From contig CAIKYI010000110.1 in the NCBI GenBank assembly GCA_903831545.1, positions 1 through 5,306 of the forward strand: a stretch of 5,306 nucleotides of DNA, given 5' to 3'. This stretch comes from an uncultured Methylobacter sp. (GTDB taxonomy: Bacteria > Pseudomonadota > Gammaproteobacteria > Methylococcales > Methylomonadaceae). The notes beneath the pieces were generated by a model that did not search any database, had not been told where the DNA came from, and worked only from the letters and a program-made list of their open reading frames with translations. Positions 1-5,306 of this stretch are shown piece after piece. Position 1 is the stretch's first letter, and every line of letters begins with the position of its first letter. The position numbers and the translations under genes are program-made.

Positions 1-1947
1 ATGCTAGGCATTCTTGGAGAGCAAACACAAAATCTTGATCTCAAAATATACGATGGTGAAGTTACAACGCCAGAAACATTGATGAACAATCTTGAAAGTG
101 AGCTTTCCCCTCATCAAATCGACACGGTGCAATATCAGTTTTCCCATAAAATGGAATTCGCTGGGCATATATGGACTATCAAACTGCATTCTTTGCCGAC
201 ATTCGACGCAAAAATCGACACCAAACGGGTTACAGTAATACGAGTGGCCGGTATATTGACAACTCTATTGCTTACCTTTCTGATAAAGCTCTTGTCTAGT
301 GGGCGGTCACGAGCACTAAAATTAGCGGAGTCAATGACACGCGAGTTAAGAGCCAGCGAAAATAATCTACGCAATGTTTCCCTGTACACTCGAAACTTAA
401 TTGAAGCCAGCCTTGACCCTTTGGTAACGATTAGCTCAGAAGGTAAGATTACCGATGTTAATATTGCCACTGAACGTGTAACCGGCGTTGATAGAGATAA
501 TTTAATCGGTAGCGACTTTGCAGATTATTTTACAGATCCGGAAACGGCACGTCTAGGCTGTCAACAGGTATTCTATGAGGGATTTGTAACTGATTACCCC
601 CTGGCTATTCGGCATGTCTCAGGAAAGATTACTGACGTGCTTTATAATGCTATTGTATATCGAAATGATAATGGCGAAGTTCAAGGTATATTGGCCTCAG
701 CTCGTGACATTACTGAACGAAGAAGGGTTCAATCTATTCTTGCCAAATCTGAAATGAAGTTTCGCACACTGTACACTTCTACCAGCGAAGCCGTGATGCT
801 TTTGGATGAGCATGGTTTTTTTGATTGTAATGACGCTGCCTTGGTTCTTTTAGGTTGCGCAACCAAAGAGAATTTTTATACCAGGCAGCCAAGTGACTTT
901 TCTCCCCTTAAGCAACCCTGTGGTAGGGATTCATTGACTTATTATAAAGAAATGAACGCTATAGCCTTTGATCTGGGAAGCTATAGTTTTGAATGGTTAC
1001 TTCAGCGCGCTGATAACGGTAAAACTTTTCCGGCTGATATTGTTCTCAGTGCTATGGAACTGGATGGAAAATCCGTTCTTCTGGCAACAGTACGCGATAT
1101 TACAGACCGTAAACAATATGAAGAAAAAATAGTCCAATTGGCAGAGGCCAAGGATCAGCTATTACAATCGGATAAAATGGCCACAGTTGGCCAATTAGCG
1201 GCTGGAGTTGCTCATGAATTAAATAATCCTATTGCGTTCGTCCATTCCAACCTGGGGTCTTTGGAGAACTATATTACTGATATTTTGAAAATAACGACTG
1301 CTTATCAAACCTTGGTTCATAATAATGATCTAAGTAACATTATTGGCTTAAAGGCAGAAGAAAACTTTGATTATTTGAGCTCTGATATTTTTGAACTGAT
1401 AGCTGAATCAAAAGACGGTCTCTTAAGAATGAAAAACATCGTTGCTGATTTGAAAAATTTTTCTCGCGTTGGTGAGTTGGAATGGCAATCAGTAGATTTA
1501 CACAAAGGGCTTGATTCAACACTAAATATTGTATGGCACGAACTTAAATATAAATGCACGGTAATCAAAGACTACAGTGACAAACTTCCTGAAGTTCGCT
1601 GTATTGCTTCACAGCTTAATCAAGTTTTTATGAATTTGCTAGTCAACGCTGGACAGGCAATTGAAGAAAACGGAACAATCACGATTACGACTCGACTATG
1701 TCCAAATGACAATGCTTCGATACAAATTTTGATAAGTGACACTGGCAAGGGGATATTGCCGGACAATCTTAAACGTATTTTTGATCCGTTTTTTACAACA
1801 AAACCGGTAGGGAAAGGTACAGGCCTTGGTCTTTCTATTGTTTGGGGTATTATTGCAAAACATCACGGTACTATTGAAGTGAACAGTACTGTTGGCGTTG
1901 GCTCAAATTTCACGATTACGTTGCCAATTGATCAGCATGATGTCTAG
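1..1947 (+). CDS. CHASE-PAS-PAS sensor histidine kinase, 5'-truncated by window edge
   Basis: Inner-membrane sensor kinase that autophosphorylates on a histidine and passes the phosphate to an unseen response regulator. Visible domains (residues counted from position 1): the end of a CHASE-like extracytoplasmic sensor, about 12-70 (IYDG, then FAGHIWTIKLHSLPTF); a transmembrane helix, about 80-98; a charged helical linker, 100-125; PAS 1, about 128-240, ending ARDITER; PAS 2, about 250-372, ending VRDITDR; HisKA, about 385-490, with H-box AHELNNP and phospho-acceptor H405; HATPase_c, about 535-645, with N-box N545/N549, G1 box DTGKG 580-584, F-box FDPFF 594-598 and G2 box GKGTGLGLS 604-612. 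E406 and N409 fit the E-x-x-N phosphatase motif, so it may also dephosphorylate its partner. All catalytic boxes are intact. The ATG at position 1 is probably not the real start: a CHASE protein needs a first membrane helix and about 200 more sensor residues, which must lie upstream. There is no receiver domain and no adjacent regulator gene. The ligand and output are unknown. The family call is firm; the CHASE label is likely. Confidence 0.93.
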   Translation: MLGILGEQTQNLDLKIYDGEVTTPETLMNNLESELSPHQIDTVQYQFSHKMEFAGHIWTIKLHSLPTFDAKIDTKRVTVIRVAGILTTLLLTFLIKLLSSGRSRALKLAESMTRELRASENNLRNVSLYTRNLIEASLDPLVTISSEGKITDVNIATERVTGVDRDNLIGSDFADYFTDPETARLGCQQVFYEGFVTDYPLAIRHVSGKITDVLYNAIVYRNDNGEVQGILASARDITERRRVQSILAKSEMKFRTLYTSTSEAVMLLDEHGFFDCNDAALVLLGCATKENFYTRQPSDFSPLKQPCGRDSLTYYKEMNAIAFDLGSYSFEWLLQRADNGKTFPADIVLSAMELDGKSVLLATVRDITDRKQYEEKIVQLAEAKDQLLQSDKMATVGQLAAGVAHELNNPIAFVHSNLGSLENYITDILKITTAYQTLVHNNDLSNIIGLKAEENFDYLSSDIFELIAESKDGLLRMKNIVADLKNFSRVGELEWQSVDLHKGLDSTLNIVWHELKYKCTVIKDYSDKLPEVRCIASQLNQVFMNLLVNAGQAIEENGTITITTRLCPNDNASIQILISDTGKGILPDNLKRIFDPFFTTKPVGKGTGLGLSIVWGIIAKHHGTIEVNSTVGVGSNFTITLPIDQHDV

Positions 1948-2271
1948 ATACGACATTATCTTAAGCGAAAAGCAGAATATGAAATGACTCAGATTATTCG
2001 AAGATCTTGATAAGTAATTATCTAATTTACAGTCGTGAGTCGTGAACTGCACGCTGAATAAAAGCTAACCCACTCAATTTTTTAGCGAATTTGGCGAGTT
2101 GCTGACGGTCAATTCCAGCCCGACGGTCACTCCCAATCAACGACTGCCATAAGTGCTATTGCTGTAATTCAGAGACCGACATTGATCATAGCCAACAACT
2201 TAAGTCCTCATTCAGTATCACCCTCTACAAAAAAGAATTTAGATGCTCAGCACAGTATAAAGTCTACTCTG
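1948..2271. other. Convergent intergenic region, no gene seen
   Basis: This is the stretch between the stop codons of the kinase (plus strand) and the chemoreceptor (minus strand). I find no credible coding region. Short open frames are interrupted, and one plus-strand frame entering the chemoreceptor from 2182 is only a shadow. No strong GC-rich hairpin followed by a T-run is visible for either gene. The weak candidates are a 5-bp AT stem near 2009-2022 (GATAA/TTATC) and the A-run at 2229-2234, which would read as a T-run for the chemoreceptor transcript but has no good stem before it. The segment 2101-2185 looks like a degraded intergenic repeat and is listed separately. Confidence 0.6.
2101..2185. 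repeat. Degenerate intergenic repeat-like patch
   Basis: The octamer GACGGTCA occurs at 2104-2111 and again at 2122-2129, an 18-base period. An inverted partial copy, GACCGACA, follows at 2174-2181. Between them lies CGACTGCC at 2140-2147. Runs of GACCGTC/GACGGTC-type words mixed with GCAGTCGTT-like words are familiar to me from dispersed, poorly conserved intergenic repeats in gammaproteobacterial genomes, but that resemblance is from memory. No clean terminal repeats, transposase fragment or CRISPR-like regularity can be seen. It could equally be chance in unconstrained sequence. Confidence 0.25.
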
Positions 2272-2286
2272 TTAGAACTCTTCCCA
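2272..2286 (-). other. C-terminal CheR/CheB tether motif (WEEF) of the chemoreceptor
   Basis: The last codons before the TAA stop encode EWEEF. This fits the aromatic-x-x-aromatic pentapeptide (NWETF in Tsr, NWESF in Tar) that docks the methyltransferase CheR and, more weakly, CheB. It sits after a long, polar, proline-containing linker (about 763-818), as expected for a tether. This part is seen directly; binding is inferred from the E. coli receptors. Confidence 0.8.
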
Positions 2287-4743
2287 TTCATCATTGGACG
2301 ATTGATGAATGAATTTTGGAGTGGCTGCCGGCCTATTTATAATCGCTCCCGCTCTAGGCAGAGCTGAATCTTTTTGTGGTGATGCTAAATGAAAAGAATC
2401 TATAGACTTAGTTTTAGGTATATCACTACGCACATTATTGGAGTGTTCATCCACCTTGAATTGCGACATTGTCCCAGATAGCTTCTGAGCTTGCTCTTCC
2501 AATGATTCTGCAGCGGCAGCCGCTTGCTCGACCAGTGCGGCATTTTGCTGAGTCACATCATCCATCTGACCTATAGCTTGATTGACTTGCTGGATACCAG
2601 CCGTTTGCTCCGTTGATGCAGCACTAATTTCAGACATCATGACGGTCACACCACTTATGGAATTGACAATCTCTGTCATCGTTTGACCTGCTTTTGTGAC
2701 CAATTTACTGCCTTCAGAAACTTTTACAACTGAATCATCAATCAGATGTTTAATTTCTCCGGCGGCTGTAGCTGCACGTTGCGCAAGATTTCTCACTTCT
2801 ACTGCCACTACGGCAAAGCCTCGACCTTGTTCTCCGGCTCGCGCGGCTTCAACTGCGGCGTTAAGGGCAAGGATGTTGGTTTGAAACGCGATGTCATCAA
2901 TAACCGAAATAATGTCGCCGATTTTGCGTGAAGAAGTATTAATGTCATCCATTGTCAGAACGACTTGACCGACCACTTCGACGCCTTTCTCCGCTATATT
3001 CGAAGCGTCAACGGCAAGTTGATTGGCTTGTTTGGCATTTGTGGCATTATGCTGGACCGTTGAGGTTAACTCTTCTACACTGGCAGCAGTTTCTTCAAGG
3101 CTTGCTCCTTGCTGTTCAGTACGATGTGATAAATCATTATTACCCGAAGCAATTTCTTTTGCGCAGGTATTAATATTGTCAGTAACTTCCTTTATTTCGC
3201 CGATCAGATTCCGCAAGTTGATTACGGTCGCATTGGCGCAGTCTTTAAGTTCACCATAAGTGCCAGCGTAGTCCTTGCTAATATTTTTAGTCAGATCGCC
3301 GGTAGACAAAGCATTCAGAACTCTGACCAAGTCAGCCAAGCTGGTGGCATTAGTTGCTAATAATCTATTAATGCTTTGTGCTAATAACAAGGAAAAACCT
3401 TGTTTACCTTTTTCAGTAATTTGATGACTAAAATCACCTGTAACAGCTAAATTCACAACGTTGGTAACATCTTGTTCAATACTTACTTCAGCGGTTCGAT
3501 CTAACCATTCGACAACGGTACCGAGCTTTTGTCCTTCGTCATTTACAATCGGATTGGCAACTAAATAAAAAGTACGTCCGGCAACATTGATTTCAGATTT
3601 AAAAGTCTTATTGAGTAGTGCCAATAAATCTTTTTGATGAGCCGGATTTTTATGAAAAATATCAATATTCGAACCCATTAGTTTATTGACATCAAAGTGA
3701 AGAATTGATTTTTTAATATCCGCTTCTGCAACTTGCATCATATTAAGTATAGCTGGATTCATGTAAATGATATTGCGTTCAACATCAGCCACCATTACAT
3801 TGACACTGATATTGTCCAGAGCCATTTTTAGCCGGGTATTTTCTTCATTTGCTTTAAGCTGTTCGGTCACGCGCACCCGTAATTGTTGCTGCATGTGTTT
3901 CATCTCAAATAACAGACTGCTGTCGTCTTTTGGAGTCACATCAATATCCAGCGATAAATTGCCAGTGGCAATGTCTTTGGCTATATCTTTGGCGATGCTT
4001 GGATCTGTGCCCAAGGTAATGACCAGATAGCGTGTTAGGTAAACGGCTATGCCCAGCCCTAAAATAATGCCGGCTAAAGAAACAGCCAGCATGATCTTAG
4101 TTGCTTTCTGGGTAGCTTCATTGATCGCGTGAGCGTTATTTTTTGCATCGTTCACCGCCTGATTTTTAATTCTGTTCAGTTGGCTGCGCAGGTTTTTGGC
4201 CAATTTATTAAAGTCTTTTATGACTCGATTGCCGGCTTCGGCGCTTTCGCCAGCATAAACCGTGGTCATACGCTGGCCTTCGTTGTAATACCAGTCAAAG
4301 CCAGTTTCAAGGGCGGCTAATTCTTTCAGTTTTGCTGCGGCAGAGCTAGCGTTACTCAATGTCGTAGCGTCATTTTTACCTGCTGGTGTTAAGATATTTT
4401 CTTCATCAAGTGCCTTGCGAAGTTGGGCCAAGGACTGCTTGAAGTCTTCGGCCGCTCTTTTGGCATCCTGAAAGTTTTCAGGATCTTGGCTTATCGAAGC
4501 CTGAGTATAAAATTGCTGCACCTGTACGGTGTATGTCCCCATGCGCTCTGCCAGTAACGCATTGGGCAAAAGATTTTCATCGACTTTAGCCACGTCATGC
4601 TGAGTCCTGGTAAAGTTGACCAAAGCGACCGCAACGATGACTATCATGAAACTGATAACCGATAAAAATCCAAGAAATATGCGTGCTTTAAAACTGATTT
4701 GTTTAAACATGTTAAGCATTACTAAAAATGATTTGATGACCAT
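2272..4743 (-). CDS. Methyl-accepting chemotaxis protein with PAS and multiple HAMP units
   Basis: Transmembrane chemoreceptor that controls the kinase CheA through CheW. Order over 823 residues: TM1 about 22-43; helical periplasmic sensor about 46-212, probably of the four-helix-bundle kind; TM2 about 217-236; HAMP about 237-291 ([19 protein letters not shown]); PAS about 302-420 (FHKNPAHQ at 363-370, [10 protein letters not shown] at 410-419); HAMP-like units about 422-516 (TGDF, STGDL); signalling hairpin about 520-762. The hairpin aligns without gaps to E. coli Tsr at a constant offset of 247, placing it in the 36-heptad class. Predicted methylation sites are Q544, E551, E558 and Q740. 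The conserved tip residues F620, I624, L627, N628, E632 and R635 are intact. A flexible tail of about 55 residues ends in DEWEEF, a W-x-x-F tether of the type that binds CheR/CheB. Start is uncertain: Met1 (4743), Met9 (4719) and Met12 (4710) all lack a clear Shine-Dalgarno. Met12 ([10 protein letters not shown]) looks most like a usual receptor N-terminus. No che genes lie alongside. The ligand is unknown. Confidence 0.96.
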   Translation of the reverse strand: MVIKSFLVMLNMFKQISFKARIFLGFLSVISFMIVIVAVALVNFTRTQHDVAKVDENLLPNALLAERMGTYTVQVQQFYTQASISQDPENFQDAKRAAEDFKQSLAQLRKALDEENILTPAGKNDATTLSNASSAAAKLKELAALETGFDWYYNEGQRMTTVYAGESAEAGNRVIKDFNKLAKNLRSQLNRIKNQAVNDAKNNAHAINEATQKATKIMLAVSLAGIILGLGIAVYLTRYLVITLGTDPSIAKDIAKDIATGNLSLDIDVTPKDDSSLLFEMKHMQQQLRVRVTEQLKANEENTRLKMALDNISVNVMVADVERNIIYMNPAILNMMQVAEADIKKSILHFDVNKLMGSNIDIFHKNPAHQKDLLALLNKTFKSEINVAGRTFYLVANPIVNDEGQKLGTVVEWLDRTAEVSIEQDVTNVVNLAVTGDFSHQITEKGKQGFSLLLAQSINRLLATNATSLADLVRVLNALSTGDLTKNISKDYAGTYGELKDCANATVINLRNLIGEIKEVTDNINTCAKEIASGNNDLSHRTEQQGASLEETAASVEELTSTVQHNATNAKQANQLAVDASNIAEKGVEVVGQVVLTMDDINTSSRKIGDIISVIDDIAFQTNILALNAAVEAARAGEQGRGFAVVAVEVRNLAQRAATAAGEIKHLIDDSVVKVSEGSKLVTKAGQTMTEIVNSISGVTVMMSEISAASTEQTAGIQQVNQAIGQMDDVTQQNAALVEQAAAAAESLEEQAQKLSGTMSQFKVDEHSNNVRSDIPKTKSIDSFHLASPQKDSALPRAGAIINRPAATPKFIHQSSNDEWEEF

Positions 4744-4773
4744 AGTTTACAATGTGCAAGCAATTGATTACAA

Positions 4774-4803
4774 AATATAATAACTGGTGATCACTGTTTG
4801 TAA
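4774..4803 (-). promoter_or_regulatory. Candidate sigma-70-like promoter of the chemoreceptor gene
   Basis: Read on the minus strand, TATATT (4779-4774) matches the -10 consensus at five of six positions. An 18-base spacer separates it from TTACAA (4803-4798), which matches the -35 consensus at only three of six. Initiation would fall near 4767, giving a leader of about 25 bases to the first ATG or about 57 to the third. The 8-bp palindrome GTGATCAC lies inside the spacer. The match is weak and comes from an AT-rich stretch, so it is a candidate only. Confidence 0.3.
4787..4794. promoter_or_regulatory. 8-bp palindrome GTGATCAC, possible operator
   Basis: A perfect dyad lies upstream of the chemoreceptor, between the candidate -35 and -10 elements. 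Its position would suit a repressor site. The bases just outside do not extend the symmetry, and a dyad this short can occur by chance. No regulator is identified. Confidence 0.2.
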
Positions 4804-4804
4804 G

Positions 4805-4819
4805 ACAGGCAGAACCTGT
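4805..4819. promoter_or_regulatory. Inverted repeat ACAGG-N5-CCTGT
   Basis: Five-base perfect arms (4805-4809 and 4815-4819) flank the five bases CAGAA, just upstream of the candidate -35 of the chemoreceptor. The arrangement fits either a protein-binding dyad with a half-turn spacing or a small hairpin. There is no T-run on either side, so a terminator role is unlikely. Confidence 0.25.
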
Positions 4820-4830
4820 AAAGCAGTATC

Positions 4831-4842
4831 AAACGATCGTTT
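4831..4842. promoter_or_regulatory. 12-bp perfect palindrome AAACGATCGTTT
   Basis: The strongest symmetric element between the chemoreceptor and the small plus-strand ORF. All twelve bases are self-complementary, and the symmetry stops at the flanking C on each side. It lies about 88 bases upstream of the first chemoreceptor ATG and about 18 bases before the first possible ATG of the small ORF, so it could serve either gene. A dimeric regulator site is the natural reading, but none is identified. Confidence 0.3.
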
Positions 4843-4860
4843 CCAGGCCTTTACTGTTGC

Positions 4861-5064
4861 ATGGTATTGGTAAATAAACCCGTCATGCCGCCCAAAAAAC
4901 ACTCATCAGCACACACGCGAGAGCCGCTTATGTGCAAAGCCTATGAGCGAGTTTGTGTATTTTTTGATGAACTAAAAGCCATTGCGCCGCAGTTAACCCC
5001 ACTTCAAGGCTGGTATTGTATTTTAAGCGAGTTGATGAAAAAATATTTGCTAAGCAATAGTTAG
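4861..5064 (+). CDS. Possible small protein of unknown function
   Basis: Open frame of 67 codons divergent from the chemoreceptor and ending in TAG. I do not recognise it. The first 23 or so residues are polar and basic. The rest (about 24-62) looks like a compact amphipathic helical protein with two cysteines (C25, C32; a third at C53), W51 and a basic tail, MKKYLL. No signal peptide or membrane segment is visible. Start is uncertain. ATG 4861 and ATG 4885 have no Shine-Dalgarno, whereas ATG 4930 is preceded by GAGAG (4919-4923) at a six-base spacing and would give a 44-residue protein. For coding: the residue mix is protein-like and the codons look ordinary. Against: it is short, has no recognised family and no partner gene. 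It may be real, or it may be a chance frame in an intergenic region. Confidence 0.4.
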   Translation: MVLVNKPVMPPKKHSSAHTREPLMCKAYERVCVFFDELKAIAPQLTPLQGWYCILSELMKKYLLSNS

Positions 5065-5235
5065 TAAAAAAATCGATCAATACAGTCTGATTCGCTTTCC
5101 AAACTCAATCCAGCGATATTATTTTCGAATGTCGCACTTTTGGTTTCTGAGGACAGTGTGTATTGGTATTGGTTTTAAAATAATATTCAAGGTGATAACG
5201 CTGGTAACTGACTTTGCAGTTCGAAGATTATTGAA
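5065..5235. other. Intergenic, no gene seen
   Basis: AT-rich stretch after the small ORF. It holds a short direct duplication, TATTGG at 5161-5166 and again at 5167-5172, and an AT-rich run at 5174-5187. No hairpin-plus-T-run terminator or well-formed promoter pair is visible. The likely role is leader DNA for the gene that begins at 5236. Confidence 0.45.
5223..5226 (+). promoter_or_regulatory. Probable ribosome binding site (GAAG) for the right-edge gene
   Basis: GAAG lies nine bases before the ATG at 5236 and partly matches the Shine-Dalgarno consensus (AGGAGG-type). It is the best-placed purine run upstream of that start, and it supports choosing 5236 as the start codon. Confidence 0.4.
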
Positions 5236-5306
5236 ATGCCCCTAAGCTACATTTTGCGTGGGTTAGTCATCATCTTTTTCACTGTTGCGTTTTCCATCCC
5301 CATTAC
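5236..5306 (+). CDS. N-terminus of a membrane-anchored or secreted protein, truncated by window edge
   Basis: An ATG opens a frame that runs to the end of the window without a stop (23 full codons). The encoded start is MPLSYILRGLVIIFFTVAFS, continuing into IPI. A short N-region with one arginine (R8) is followed by an unbroken hydrophobic core (about 9-23), which is the pattern of a Sec signal peptide or first transmembrane helix. GAAG sits nine bases upstream, and the nearest in-frame upstream stop is TGA at 5209-5211. The product cannot be named. Sensor kinases, cyclases, receptors and periplasmic binding proteins all begin this way, and a further sensor would fit the neighbourhood. The gene is divergent from the chemoreceptor and in the same direction as the small ORF. 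Confidence 0.5.
   Translation, partial: MPLSYILRGLVIIFFTVAFSIPI

Noticed and set aside
1945..2013. After the kinase TAG the same frame stays open for 20 codons, up to a tandem TGA TAA.
   Set aside because: An open run this short is common by chance. The HATPase_c domain is already complete before the TAG, and nothing suggests stop-codon readthrough.
2182..2367. Plus-strand open frame of 61 codons.
   Set aside because: Half of it overlaps the strongly supported 3' end of the chemoreceptor on the other strand. It has no ribosome binding site and no recognisable domain.
3966..4010. Apparent internal duplication AKDIAKDIA in the first HAMP, with near-repeated 12-base DNA.
   Set aside because: The HAMP has the normal length compared with familiar receptor HAMPs of the GG-x-P type, so this is helical periodicity rather than an expansion.
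4815..4856. A FliA (sigma-28) type chemotaxis promoter for the receptor: minus-strand TAAAG (4852-4848) followed by GATA (4829-4826).
   Set aside because: The spacing is one base too long and the GCC part of the -10 element is absent. The resemblance is too weak to list as a promoter.
5248..5304. Short minus-strand frame starting MGMENATVKK near the right edge.
   Set aside because: It stops after 18 codons and lies opposite the better plus-strand signal-peptide frame.
1..5306. CRISPR array, tRNA, rRNA, insertion sequence, toxin-antitoxin or phage genes.
   Set aside because: No regularly spaced repeats, cloverleaf-like elements, transposase motifs or paired small overlapping genes were seen on either strand.

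Overview
The window carries two large stand-alone signal-transduction genes that converge on each other, followed by a short accessory stretch at the right edge. Composition is moderately AT-rich. The chemoreceptor signalling domain is close to the enterobacterial Tsr type. Together with the style of the PAS/HisKA kinase, this suggests a gammaproteobacterium, possibly a methanotroph-like (Methylococcales) or related aquatic lineage. That lineage guess comes from remembered family resemblance, not from a marker gene.

Layout. (1) Positions 1-1947, plus strand: a membrane-bound hybrid-sensing histidine kinase whose N-terminus is cut off by the window edge. What remains is the end of a CHASE-type extracytoplasmic sensor, one transmembrane helix, two PAS domains, a HisKA dimerisation/phosphotransfer domain and an HATPase_c domain. 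(2) Positions 1948-2271: 324 bases without a convincing gene, lying between the two converging stop codons. It contains a degenerate repeat-like patch but no clear terminator. (3) Positions 2272-4743, minus strand: a complete methyl-accepting chemotaxis protein with an N-terminal helical periplasmic sensor between two transmembrane helices, then HAMP, a cytoplasmic PAS domain, further HAMP-like units, a 36-heptad signalling hairpin and a C-terminal WEEF tether for the adaptation enzymes. (4) Positions 4744-4860: a compact upstream region of the chemoreceptor with three small palindromes and a weak promoter candidate. (5) Positions 4861-5064, plus strand: a possible small protein of unknown function. 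(6) Positions 5065-5235: no gene seen. (7) From 5236, plus strand: the probable start of a further gene, running off the right edge and beginning with a signal peptide or membrane anchor.

How the genes work together: both large proteins pair an outside sensor with cytoplasmic PAS sensing. One feeds a two-component phosphorelay and the other the CheA/CheW flagellar (or pilus) chemotaxis array. Neither has a partner (response regulator, CheA, CheW, CheR, CheB) in this window, so both look like orphans acting on products encoded elsewhere. Nothing here amounts to a clearly new system. The most useful second looks are the right-edge gene start, the small ORF, the palindromes before the chemoreceptor and the receptor's PAS/HAMP arrangement.
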